NCBI GenBank assembly: GCA_050747525.1
Contig: JBOGOC010000060.1
Span: 1-64,000 of the forward strand
DNA: 64,000 nucleotides
Origin: JBOGOC01 sp050747525
GTDB taxonomy: Bacteria; Acidobacteriota; Polarisedimenticolia; JACPZX01; DASXTC01
Direction: 5' to 3'
The notes beneath the pieces were generated by a model. That model saw only the letters and a list, made by a program, of their open reading frames with translations. It did not search any database and had not been told where the DNA came from. The translations under genes and the position numbers were made by a program. This document shows positions 8,049 to 16,024 of the stretch, one piece after another; within the stretch, counting starts at the first letter, position 1; each line of letters begins with the position of its first letter.

Positions 8049-9662
8049 TCAGTTCACCGGCCCGCCACCCGGCTCGCCGGGATCCTTGTGCTGGCGGTTC
8101 CGGCCATCTTGCGACGGGGCCACGTACGGGAAGCCCGCGGAGTAGTCCTTGTCGTTGACGTTCACGCCGTCCCCGAGACGATTGTTGGGGAAGCGATTCA
8201 AGGAGGCTCCGGAGGCGTCATTGGCCAGGACGCCGCCCACCACGAGACGCAGGACGATGTCGGTCACGTCGTCGAACACCCTCCGGCCGTTGGGGAAGCC
8301 GGCCGGGTCGCCTCCCAGCAGGCCGAGACGGCTTGCGCCGGCGGCCGGCGTGGGGGCGACACCCACGTTGAGGCGCAGCAGGTCCGCCACCGGGCCGGCC
8401 GGGGTGCCCGGCGCCGCGATGGGAGGCCTGTAGGTCACCACCGGCAGCAGGTCGAGCCGCGGCGGGGCCGGCACGTCGAAGGCGCCGCCGAACGCCGCCT
8501 GGACGACGCGGGTGATCAGGGGGTCGAGCGCCGAGGCGGCGAACTGCGCGTCGCCCGCGGGCTGCTGGCGGCTCCAGAAGTCCTTGCGCTCCGTGCCGAT
8601 CAGCAGCTCGTTGAACAGCGGGTTGGCGAGCCGCTGGATCTGCTTGAAGTCCGGGCTTCCGATCTCGGAGCCGGTCGTGCGGCGCAGGGTGATGGTGGGG
8701 CGGTAGGTCGCCCCCCACGTCCCGATGGTCGCGGCGCGGCTGCCCGCGGAGGGCCTGGTGCGCGTCGCGGTGAGCGCCTCGATGGGGACCTCGATGGCAA
8801 TGGTGTTGACGTTGAACCCCGACACGGCGTCGCTCACGAAGTTCGCGGCGGCCGCGTCCTGCTGGTCGGTCAGGGCTCCGGGGATCCCCGTGGAGCCGAA
8901 GCCCGCGTTCCCGTTCACGTCCTGGTCCGGGATGACCCGCAGGTTCAGCGAATCGAACGTGGCGCCCAGATCGATCCAGAACGCGTCGTCCGTGGTGCCG
9001 GCGAACACCTTGATCCCCCGTTCCAGCTGGACGATCCCCTCGGCGAACAGATCATCGTAGACGGGCATGGTGCGCGGCCCCGCGTTGGAGGGAACGGCGA
9101 TCAGCTTCCTGCCGTCCTCGGAGCGCAAGGGGATCCGGATGGCCCGCTTGCCGGTCCCCAGGACCATGGTCACCTTGTACGTCTGACGCAGGTTCAGCCC
9201 CTCGGAGCCGGGACCGTCCAGGTGCGTGATGGCGGGCGGGATGAGAGGCGTTCCCGGAGCAACCGGAGGCGGCGAGTTGTCGGGGGCGGCCACGCCGTCG
9301 CCGGCCCCAATCACGCCCACGGGGACTCCGGGGAGCCGGAACTCGGTCTTGAAGCGGAGCTCGAACGAGACGTCTTCCACGGCGTCCTGGTTGTTGTCCA
9401 CCTTGATGGTGTACAGGACGTTCTCGTCGAAGGGGAAGTAGTTGGGGCCGTTGGAGGGCTCCAGGAGGGGGTCCACGGACAGGATCATGGTGACCCTGCG
9501 CGGGCCCTCCGCTGGATTGTCGTAGCTCACGAAGCTGTAGAAGTCGGTGATGTCGGCGGTGCGGTCCACCGAGGTGAGCGGCGCCTCGCGATGGCTGGCG
9601 CCGAACAGCGCAGCGGATCCGGCCGCCAGAACGAACGCTGCCAGGAAGAATGGCTTTTTCAT
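8049..9662 (-). CDS. Secreted DUF4331 family protein
   Basis: 537 residues. The start at 9662 has AAAGGAG seven bases upstream and opens a clean signal peptide (MKKPFFLAAFVLAAGSAALF). The mature protein begins G-A-S-H-R-E-A-P-L, the hallmark of DUF4331 (PF14224), followed by D-x-T-D-x-Y-S-F-V and alternating strand-rich sequence to the end. The family's function is not established; many members are extracellular. It is divergent from the sigma/anti-sigma pair across a 159-bp gap, a layout in which the ECF factor may control this gene. Upstream in-frame GTG or ATG codons up to 9719 were rejected because they would bury the signal peptide. Confidence 0.88.
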   Translation of the reverse strand: MKKPFFLAAFVLAAGSAALFGASHREAPLTSVDRTADITDFYSFVSYDNPAEGPRRVTMILSVDPLLEPSNGPNYFPFDENVLYTIKVDNNQDAVEDVSFELRFKTEFRLPGVPVGVIGAGDGVAAPDNSPPPVAPGTPLIPPAITHLDGPGSEGLNLRQTYKVTMVLGTGKRAIRIPLRSEDGRKLIAVPSNAGPRTMPVYDDLFAEGIVQLERGIKVFAGTTDDAFWIDLGATFDSLNLRVIPDQDVNGNAGFGSTGIPGALTDQQDAAAANFVSDAVSGFNVNTIAIEVPIEALTATRTRPSAGSRAATIGTWGATYRPTITLRRTTGSEIGSPDFKQIQRLANPLFNELLIGTERKDFWSRQQPAGDAQFAASALDPLITRVVQAAFGGAFDVPAPPRLDLLPVVTYRPPIAAPGTPAGPVADLLRLNVGVAPTPAAGASRLGLLGGDPAGFPNGRRVFDDVTDIVLRLVVGGVLANDASGASLNRFPNNRLGDGVNVNDKDYSAGFPYVAPSQDGRNRQHKDPGEPGGGPVN

Positions 9663-9821
9663 GCTCGTCTCCTTTGTCTGGATGGTTGATGTGAACCCTA
9701 CCCGGGCCACGGGGTTCATCGGGAGCTACGCAAGGACATCGCTCGCCGGATTGCGTACAATCCGAAGTCCCATCCTGTCCGTAGATAGAGGTGAGAGCCT
9801 GACAAGGGAGCCGGACCGGGA

Positions 9822-10394
9822 ATGGCGGTGAACGAGCTCATCTCGAACGAGGCGCTGGTGGAGCGCATGGCACAGGAGGACCAGGAGGCCCTCTCGATGC
9901 TGTACGACCGCCACCGGGGCGTTGTCTTCGCCCTGGCGTTGCGGATACTGCGCGACCGGGCCGAGGCCGAGGAGGTCCTGAGCGACGTCTTCTTCCAGGC
10001 GTGGCGATCCGCGTCGGGGTTCGATCCGCTGCGTGGCTCGGTCACCGCGTGGCTCGTCACGCTGTGCCGCAGCCGGGCCATCGATCGGCTGCGCCGGCAG
10101 ACGGCGCGCCGCGTGGAGGTCCTCGCCGATCCGCCGGCGGTCGCGGAGCAGGCGAGCGCTTCGCTGCGTGACGCGGAAGCGGCCGCCGATCTCGGCCTGC
10201 ACCGCCGCCTGGTCGTGTCGGCGCTGGGGACCCTTTCTCAGGAACAGCGGGGAGCCCTGGAGCTGGCGTACTTCGACGGGTACTCCCATTCCGAGATCGC
10301 CGGCAAGCTCGGCCAGCCTCTGGGCACCGTGAAGACACGGATACGTCAGGGGCTCCTGCAGCTCAGGAAGAGCCTGGGGGAGCAGTTCTCATGA
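9822..10394 (+). CDS. ECF-type RNA polymerase sigma factor (SigK-like)
   Basis: 190 residues. The sigma-2 region (about 25-95) contains MLYDRHRGVVFALALRILRD, E-A-E-E-V-L-S-D-V-F and W-x-x-A, with the core-binding and -10 recognition helices. Sigma-4 (about 125-185) contains LSQEQRGALELAYFDGYSHS followed by E-I-A-x-K-L-G-x-P-L-G-T-V-K-T-R-I-R-Q-G. It should direct transcription of its own operon and possibly of the divergent DUF4331 gene. The anti-sigma gene follows 12 bp downstream, so activity is presumably held in check by that membrane protein. The start at 9822 is an ATG after a purine-rich stretch. Confidence 0.93.
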   Translation: MAVNELISNEALVERMAQEDQEALSMLYDRHRGVVFALALRILRDRAEAEEVLSDVFFQAWRSASGFDPLRGSVTAWLVTLCRSRAIDRLRRQTARRVEVLADPPAVAEQASASLRDAEAAADLGLHRRLVVSALGTLSQEQRGALELAYFDGYSHSEIAGKLGQPLGTVKTRIRQGLLQLRKSLGEQFS

Positions 10395-10406
10395 AGAGGA
10401 GCAGTC

Positions 10407-11180
10407 ATGCGGTGTGAGCAGGTTCAGGATCTGCTGCCTCTTCACGCGCTCGGCCAGCTCGAGCCGGCCGAGGCGCGCGACGTGCGTGGCCACCTGGACT
10501 CGGGCTGTCCGCGGTGCGCGTCGGAGGCTGCGGCCTTCCAGGAGACGCTCGCCGCGCTCCCGCTGGCGCTCGAGAGCGCCGAGCCGTCGCCCATGGCCAA
10601 AGCGCGCCTGATGGCCCGCGTCCGCAAGGAGGCGCCGGCAGGGCGGCCCGCCAGCCCGTGGCGCGCCCGCGCCGGATGGATCGCCGCGGCGGCCGCGGTC
10701 CTCATCGCCCTGGTGAACGCGGCGGCGATGAGCGGCAGCTACCGCGAGGCGTCCGAGAGCCTGCGCGCGCAGATCCGGAGCCAGAGCCTCGAGCTGGCCC
10801 GCCTCAAGGAGCAGGTCCAGCGCACCCAGGACACCATCCAGATGGTGAGCTCCCCGGGAGCCAAGGTCATCGACCTGGCGGGGCAGGAGGACGTCACCGC
10901 GGCGGCGCGCGTCTTCTACGACAGCCGGCGCGGGAACTGGAAGCTGTACGCCGACAACCTGCCGCCGGCCGGCGCGGGGAAGACCTACCAGCTCTGGGTG
11001 GTGACCGCCCAGGCCAAGATCAGCGCCGGTGTGTTCGACACCGCCGCGGCCGCCGAAGCCTCGGGCACTGTGACCGTGCCGGAGTCGGCGGGAGCGGTGG
11101 TCGCCCTGGCCGTGACCCCCGAGCCCGAAGGAGGATCGCCGCAGCCCACGGGGGCGATCCTGCTGGTCGGCAAGATTTGA
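10407..11180 (+). CDS. RskA-like anti-sigma factor
   Basis: 257 residues. The N-terminal cytosolic domain (1-70) has an H-x-x-x-C-x-x-C zinc-finger-like motif (HLDSGCPRCASE), as in ZAS anti-sigma factors. One membrane segment follows at ~90-110 (GWIAAAAAVLIALVNAAAM). A short coiled coil (~115-145, LRAQIRSQSLELARLKEQVQ) leads to a periplasmic RskA C-terminal domain with Y-A-D-N-L-P-P, TYQLWVVTAQ and the terminal GAILLVGKI. It is predicted to sequester the sigma factor encoded just upstream and release it when proteolysed after an envelope signal. Convergent with the CapA-like gene, 12 bp away. Confidence 0.92.
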   Translation: MRCEQVQDLLPLHALGQLEPAEARDVRGHLDSGCPRCASEAAAFQETLAALPLALESAEPSPMAKARLMARVRKEAPAGRPASPWRARAGWIAAAAAVLIALVNAAAMSGSYREASESLRAQIRSQSLELARLKEQVQRTQDTIQMVSSPGAKVIDLAGQEDVTAAARVFYDSRRGNWKLYADNLPPAGAGKTYQLWVVTAQAKISAGVFDTAAAAEASGTVTVPESAGAVVALAVTPEPEGGSPQPTGAILLVGKI

Positions 11181-11192
11181 GTGCCCTCCAAC

Positions 11193-12290
11193 TTATCGCC
11201 AGTGCAGCGTCATGCCGTGATCGCCTGCCAGCCGCGCCTCCAGATCCGGCGAGCCCTGCCGGTTCAGAAGGTCACGCAGCCAGCGTGTGTCCTCGACCGG
11301 AGCACGCTCGAGCCGGAGTCTCCTGGATCGCAGAGCGACGATCCTCACTTCAGCGAGCCGGTCCTCCGATGGATCCCACTCGATCAGGTACATGGGGCTG
11401 AGATCTCCCCGGAACTCCTCATATCCGCCGATCCCTTCGTAGTCGTTCACAAAATCGCCGCAGCCGTGCAGGATCGGCCGCCCTTGATGGATCCGGATGG
11501 CCTTTGCGTGGTGCGACGAGTGGCCATGCACGATGCTCACGCCGTTCTCGACGAGCCGCCTGGAGAACGCGATCTCCTCAGGGGGGATGGTGTAGCCCCA
11601 GTTGGGTCCCCAGTGGATCGAGGCCACGCTGACGTCGCCCGGCTGCATGGCCCCGCGGATCCGGCGCGCGCAGGCCAGGGCGGTCTCCTCGGAGAGATCG
11701 TCCAGCAGGTTCAGGCCGGGGCGGTTCGCCGCCGCCCTCCAGCTCCGTGGCACGCCGCTGGTGGGAGAGCCGAAGGCGAAGACCAGCACGCGCCCCTTCC
11801 CCGGAACCTCCAGCACGGCCGGGGCCGCCGCTTCGGCCGCCTCGCGTCCGGCCCCCGCCCGCGCCACGCCCGCCGTGTCCAGGGTGTCGATCGTCTCGTC
11901 CAGCCCCACATAGCCCCAGTCCATGACGTGGTTGTTGGCGAGGGAGCAGCAATCGATGCGCGCGGCGGTGAGGCATCCGACGTTGGCCGGATGCATCCGG
12001 TAGTGGACCTCCTTGCCGGGCCAGGGCGAGCCGCCGCGGGTGATGCTGGTCTCCAGGTTGACGATCCGCACATCGACCGCGGCGCCGGCCAGTACTTCCA
12101 GGGCGTCTCCCCAGATGTAGGCGTCGTCCACCGGCCGCGGGATGGGGCCGTAGGCCGCCTCGGCCAGCTCGACGTACCGGCGCGCATCGCGGATGTACGA
12201 TTCGTGCAGGACCGGATCGCCGGGATGGCGGAGGATCTGGTCGATCCCCCGCCCCGTCATGACGTCTCCGCTCAGGAACAGGGAGATCAT
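11193..12290 (-). CDS. CapA-family (PGA_cap) metallophosphatase-like protein
   Basis: 365 residues without a signal peptide. The family motifs are in order: L-F-L-S-G-D-V-M-T-G-R-G at the N-terminus, VRIVNLETSITRGG with the conserved N-L-E, SLANNHVMDWGYVGLDETI, SIHWGPNWGYTI, and SIVHGHSSHHAKAIRIHQGR with the metal-site histidines. PF09587 proteins take part in poly-gamma-glutamate capsule formation, but single-copy members away from capBC, like this one, have no fixed function. No capBC partners lie nearby. The gene stands alone between the sigma/anti-sigma operon and the DUF3224 gene; its upstream region abuts a divergent gene, so the promoters share about 150 bp. Confidence 0.85.
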   Translation of the reverse strand: MISLFLSGDVMTGRGIDQILRHPGDPVLHESYIRDARRYVELAEAAYGPIPRPVDDAYIWGDALEVLAGAAVDVRIVNLETSITRGGSPWPGKEVHYRMHPANVGCLTAARIDCCSLANNHVMDWGYVGLDETIDTLDTAGVARAGAGREAAEAAAPAVLEVPGKGRVLVFAFGSPTSGVPRSWRAAANRPGLNLLDDLSEETALACARRIRGAMQPGDVSVASIHWGPNWGYTIPPEEIAFSRRLVENGVSIVHGHSSHHAKAIRIHQGRPILHGCGDFVNDYEGIGGYEEFRGDLSPMYLIEWDPSEDRLAEVRIVALRSRRLRLERAPVEDTRWLRDLLNRQGSPDLEARLAGDHGMTLHWR

Positions 12291-12441
12291 CGGAATGTCT
12301 CAGCGGCCCGGGTTCGCGTCCCAGCCGGCCACGAGGGCGAGCGCCGTGGTGGGTGAGCCGGCTTCGTACGGAACGATGATACCGCAGGGCGTTCCTTCCA
12401 CGTCTCCGGGTCTGTATCATCGGCCATTCACCGGAGGTGGC

Positions 12442-12921
12442 ATGAGACACGCAGCGATTCTCGGTTTGACCCTCGCCGGCCTCGCCATGAACGCGCAGGC
12501 CGCCGAGCCCGTTCAGAAAGGAGCGGCCATGACGGCTCGCGGAACGTTCGACGTCAAGGTGACCCCGCAGCCCCCGGACGACAGCGCGGCGGGGCCGTTC
12601 CAACGACTGTTTCTCGACAAGCAGTTCCACGGCGACCTGGAGGCCGGAAGCAAGGGACAGATGATGGGAGCGCAGTCGGCCGTCGAAGGTTCGGGCGCCT
12701 ACGTCGCCTTCGAGCAGGTGACCGGAGTCCTGAGCGGCAAGAAGGGGAGCTTCATGCTGCAGCACCGGGGAACCATGCGCAAAGGGTCCTACCTGATGGA
12801 TGTCACGGTGGTGCCGGATTCGGGAACGGAGGAGCTGGCCGGGATCGCCGGGACGATGACCATCGTGATCGAGGGAGGCAAGCACTCCTACGTGTTCGAG
12901 TACAGGCTCGAGAGTGAATGA
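12442..12921 (+). CDS. Secreted DUF3224 domain protein
   Basis: 159 residues. ATG 12442 follows GGAGGTGGC and opens a signal peptide (MRHAAILGLTLAGLAMNAQA, cleaved before AEP). The mature part has the DUF3224 pattern: a start G-T-F-D-V-K-V-T-P-Q, then LDKQFHGDLEAGSKGQMMGA, F-E-Q-V-T-G-x-L-x-G-K-K-G-S-F, LQHRGTM, and a terminal D-S-G-T-E-E-L-A-G-I-x-G segment. This is a small allene-oxide-cyclase-like barrel of unknown role. The stop overlaps the next start (ATGA, 12918-12921), so translation of the two is coupled. Confidence 0.9.
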   Translation: MRHAAILGLTLAGLAMNAQAAEPVQKGAAMTARGTFDVKVTPQPPDDSAAGPFQRLFLDKQFHGDLEAGSKGQMMGAQSAVEGSGAYVAFEQVTGVLSGKKGSFMLQHRGTMRKGSYLMDVTVVPDSGTEELAGIAGTMTIVIEGGKHSYVFEYRLESE

Positions 12922-14333
12922 GGGGGCTGCTGCTCGGCCTCCTGCTGGTGGCGTCCGGCGCACGGGCAACCGCCGCGGGCGTTCCTGAGACTCCGGCCGG
13001 CAGAGAGTTGGTCTCCTTCCTGGAGAGCTACAACGCCCGCCGGCTCGATGAGGAACGCTGGAAGCGCTGGTTCTCGATCTACGGCCCGCTGGAGGTGAAG
13101 CAGGTGGCCGCGTCGGCCGACACCGATCTGTCGGTCTGGGCCCAGGGAGGCCTGACCGGGGGATGGGTGAAGCTCAGGATCGTCCTGGAGGAGGCGCCTC
13201 CTCACAAGCTGGACGGCATCGGCGTGACCACCGGGTACCTTCCCGAGATGGCGTTCGCCCAGGCGCCGTTGACGGAGCGCAGGCTCGTGGAAGAGGCCGG
13301 CTCCTACCTCGACCGGCTGGCTGCCGAGGACTACTTCTCGGGCACCGTCCTGATCGCCAGGCACGGCAAGCCGATCCTGGCCCGCGCCTGGGGACAGGCC
13401 AGCCGGCGCCATGGCGTTCCCAACGGCATCGAGACGAAGTACAACCTTGGCTCGCTGACCAAGGTCTTCACCGCCGTGGCGGTCGCGAAGCTGGTCGACG
13501 AGGGACGGCTTCGCTTCGACGACACCATCGCCGGCCGCCTTCCCGGCTACGCGAGCCGGATCGCCGACCGGGCGACCATCCACCAGCTCCTGACCCATAC
13601 GTCCGGGACGGGGCGTGGCGCCTTCCACGCGCAGGCCTTCTCGGATCGGCAGCGGCACTCGGTGTCCGATCTCCTGGCCATGACCATCGCCCCGCCCGAC
13701 TTCGAGCCGGGGACGGGCGTGCGGTACTCGAACGAAGCGTGGATCATCCTGGCCGCCATCATCGAGAAGGCGAGCGGCATGGACTACGACACCTTCGTGC
13801 GGAAGAACGTCTACGACCCTGCCGGCATGAAAGACAGCGGTCCCTTCGAGGCGGACCAGGACACGCCCGGCGTGGCCACCGGGTACACGCGATGGAGATG
13901 GCACGGTGATCGGAACTTCACCTTCGAGGATGGGCCCCGCCGGAGCAACGACTTCATGCGGGCCTTGAAAGGGAATCCTTCCTGCTGCTCCTACGCGACG
14001 GCGCCCGACCTCCTCAGGTTCGCCAACGCACTTCTGGAGAACCGGCTCCTGAGCGCAGGCACGACCCAAACGCTCCTCGCCGAGCACGTCTGGCAGCCTG
14101 AGTATCCGGGCGCGGCCGGGCGCGAGGGGTACGCCTACGGCTTCGAGCTCGTCAAGGTGGGCGATGTGCTGAGGGTCGGCAAGGCGGGCTCCATCGACGG
14201 CGTGAGCACGCGGCTGGACATCTACCCGGCGCTCGGCTACACGGTCATCGTGCTGTCCAACTACGACTCGATCGCACACCTGATCGTGGCCGACCACCTC
14301 GGCACTCTGGTGATGGCCACTCGAGGGCGTTGA
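12918..14333 (+). CDS. Secreted beta-lactamase-fold serine hydrolase
   Basis: 471 residues. A signal peptide (1-20) is followed by a ~90-residue NTF2-like region (SFLESYNARRLDEERWKRWF) and then a class C beta-lactamase/esterase domain. Catalytic S-x-x-K is S179-L-T-K182 (NLGSLTKVFTAVAVAKLVDEG), the second motif is Y-S-N, and LLTHTSGTG is the family's conserved loop. The third motif is G-K-A-G in place of H-x-G-G. More likely a peptidase or esterase acting on small molecules or peptides than an antibiotic lactamase. Translation is coupled to the upstream DUF3224 gene by a 4-bp overlap. Confidence 0.9.
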   Translation: MRGLLLGLLLVASGARATAAGVPETPAGRELVSFLESYNARRLDEERWKRWFSIYGPLEVKQVAASADTDLSVWAQGGLTGGWVKLRIVLEEAPPHKLDGIGVTTGYLPEMAFAQAPLTERRLVEEAGSYLDRLAAEDYFSGTVLIARHGKPILARAWGQASRRHGVPNGIETKYNLGSLTKVFTAVAVAKLVDEGRLRFDDTIAGRLPGYASRIADRATIHQLLTHTSGTGRGAFHAQAFSDRQRHSVSDLLAMTIAPPDFEPGTGVRYSNEAWIILAAIIEKASGMDYDTFVRKNVYDPAGMKDSGPFEADQDTPGVATGYTRWRWHGDRNFTFEDGPRRSNDFMRALKGNPSCCSYATAPDLLRFANALLENRLLSAGTTQTLLAEHVWQPEYPGAAGREGYAYGFELVKVGDVLRVGKAGSIDGVSTRLDIYPALGYTVIVLSNYDSIAHLIVADHLGTLVMATRGR

Positions 14334-14438
14334 GCCTCCCGATTCCTGGAACCGATCCCGGCCCCCCACGTATGATGTGTTCCATCCGGCGGGGTTCGTG
14401 TGGCCGGCATCGCCGCCGAAGGCGGCAGGAGGTTCCGC

Positions 14439-15017
14439 ATGGGAGGCGTGGTGATTCTGGGAGGGATGCTCCTCCTTTTCGTCATCCTGCTCGTGTGGGT
14501 GATCGGCATCTACAACGGACTTGTGCGCAGGCGCATCGAGTGCGACAACGGCTGGTCCCAGATCGACGTCCAGCTCAAGCGGCGCTACGACCTCATCCCG
14601 AACCTGGTGGAGACGGTCAAGGGGTATGCGGCCCACGAGAAGGGGACCCTCGAAGCGGTCATCTCGGCTCGCGCCCGTGCCGTCGCCGTGACCAGCGACG
14701 CCGCGCATGCCGGCGAGAAGGCGGCCGCCGAGAACATCCTGACGCAGGCGCTGGGGAGGCTGATCGCGATCGCCGAGGCGTACCCCACGCTCAAGGCCGA
14801 CGCCAACTTCGCCCGGCTGCAGGAAGAGCTGACCAGCACCGAGAACAAGGTCGGGTTCGCGCGCCAGCACTTCAATGACGTGGTGGCCCGGTACGAAGAG
14901 GCGCGCCAGACCTTCCCGTCCAGCATCATTGCGGGGATGTTCGCCTTCGGAAGCCGTGACTACTTCAAGGTGGACGAAGCGGCCGTGCGCGAGGCCCCCA
15001 AGGTCAAGTTCACGTGA
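14439..15017 (+). CDS. lemA: LemA family membrane protein
   Basis: 192 residues with one N-terminal membrane helix (about 2-25) and the LemA core: YNGLVRRRIECDNGWSQIDV, L-K-R-R-Y-D-L-I-P-N-L-V-E-T-V-K-G-Y, E-x-x-L-x-E-A-V-I-S-A-R, LIAIAEAYPTLKADANFARL, Q-E-E-L-T-S-T-E-N-K, and Y-N-like R-Q-H-F-N-D-V-V. Start 14439 has AGGAGG seven bases upstream. LemA proteins are helical-bundle envelope proteins often paired with HtpX-like proteases. Here the stop overlaps the GTG start of the M48 gene (15014-15017), which supports a joint envelope quality-control role. Confidence 0.93.
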   Translation: MGGVVILGGMLLLFVILLVWVIGIYNGLVRRRIECDNGWSQIDVQLKRRYDLIPNLVETVKGYAAHEKGTLEAVISARARAVAVTSDAAHAGEKAAAENILTQALGRLIAIAEAYPTLKADANFARLQEELTSTENKVGFARQHFNDVVARYEEARQTFPSSIIAGMFAFGSRDYFKVDEAAVREAPKVKFT

Positions 15018-16021
15018 TCGAACCGCTCCGGCAGCGGATCCAGGCCTATCCCGGAACACTCACCTACCTGGACCTGATCCGCCGCAACAGGCGCGAGAGC
15101 GCCTTCATCCTGGTGGCCGTGATCCTGCTGGGGGTGGTCATCGGCGCGGTCCTGGCGGGGGTGCTTTCCCTGAAAGCAGGCGCGACGGGCCCCGAGGACC
15201 TGCTCCCCTCGGTCCTGCTGGGGGGCGCCGCGGCGTTGGTGGCCGGGTTGCTGGCGTCGGCGTGGTCGTGGTTCGGCGGGGCCGGGGCGATCCTGGCCAT
15301 GTCTGGGGCGAGGCCGCTCGAGAAGAACGAAGACCCCGAACTGTTCAACGTCGTGGAGGAGATAGCCATCGCGGCGGGGCTCCCGATGCCGCGGATCTAT
15401 CTGCTCCCCGACGAGGCGATGAACGCGTTCGCCACCGGCCGCGATCCGCGAACCGCCGTCGTCGCCGTCACCGCCGGGCTGCGCCAGAGACTCACGCGCG
15501 ACGAGCTGCAGGGCGTTGTGGCGCACGAGATGGCCCACGTCCGGCACCTGGACGTGCGGTTCGGGATGCTCCTGGCCACGCTCGTGGGCCTCATCGTGTT
15601 CGCGTGCGACGCCGCCTTTCGCGTGGTGCTGCGCGGGGGGCGATGGGGCAGGCGCGGGTCGGGGCGAGGCGGTGGTGGCGCCGCCCTGATCATCCTGATG
15701 GCCGTAGGGCTGGTGCTCGCGCTGGTGGCGCCCTTCATCAGCCGGCTCATGCAGCTGGCCTACAGCCGCCGCCGGGAGTACCTGGCCGACGCGGGGGCGG
15801 TGGAGCTGACCCGCAACCCGGAAGGGCTGGCCTCCGCCCTGGCCAAGCTGGCCGACGACACGCAGCCCCTGGTGGAGTCGGCCAACCGCGGCACCGCGCA
15901 CCTGTTCATCGTCAACCCGCTGCGGCGCATGCGCCTGTCGCGCCAGTCCCTCGACTCCATCTTCTCGTCCCACCCGCCCATCCAGGAGCGCATCGCGAGG
16001 CTGCTGGCGCTGGCCCGCTAG
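15014..16021 (+). CDS. htpX: HtpX-like M48 membrane metalloprotease
   Basis: 335 residues. Two membrane segments (~30-55 and ~65-90) precede the catalytic domain, which carries the zinc motif H171-E-M-A-H175 (VVAHEMAHVRHLD). Two further helices follow (~190-210 and ~220-245), then R-R-R-E-Y-L-A-D-A-G-A-V-E-L with the third zinc ligand. The end has S-S-H-P-P-I-Q-E-R-I. Y-L-L-P-D-E-A-M-N-A-F-A-T-G-R is the usual substrate-strand motif. It degrades damaged membrane proteins in characterised relatives. The GTG start lies inside the lemA stop. Confidence 0.92.
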   Translation: MIEPLRQRIQAYPGTLTYLDLIRRNRRESAFILVAVILLGVVIGAVLAGVLSLKAGATGPEDLLPSVLLGGAAALVAGLLASAWSWFGGAGAILAMSGARPLEKNEDPELFNVVEEIAIAAGLPMPRIYLLPDEAMNAFATGRDPRTAVVAVTAGLRQRLTRDELQGVVAHEMAHVRHLDVRFGMLLATLVGLIVFACDAAFRVVLRGGRWGRRGSGRGGGGAALIILMAVGLVLALVAPFISRLMQLAYSRRREYLADAGAVELTRNPEGLASALAKLADDTQPLVESANRGTAHLFIVNPLRRMRLSRQSLDSIFSSHPPIQERIARLLALAR

Positions 16022-16024
16022 GCC

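Noticed and set aside
5578..8145. 855-codon plus-strand open frame across the M20 and TonB genes
   Set aside because: No domain signal. Both minus-strand genes have full family motifs, so this is a mirror frame.
12918..14333. Antibiotic-resistance beta-lactamase
   Set aside because: The fold and S-x-x-K are shared, but the third motif is not K-T-G, and an NTF2-like N-terminal extension points to an esterase/peptidase-type relative.
12888..15059. 723-codon minus-strand open frame
   Set aside because: It is antisense to the beta-lactamase and LemA genes, which have clear motifs and ribosome sites.
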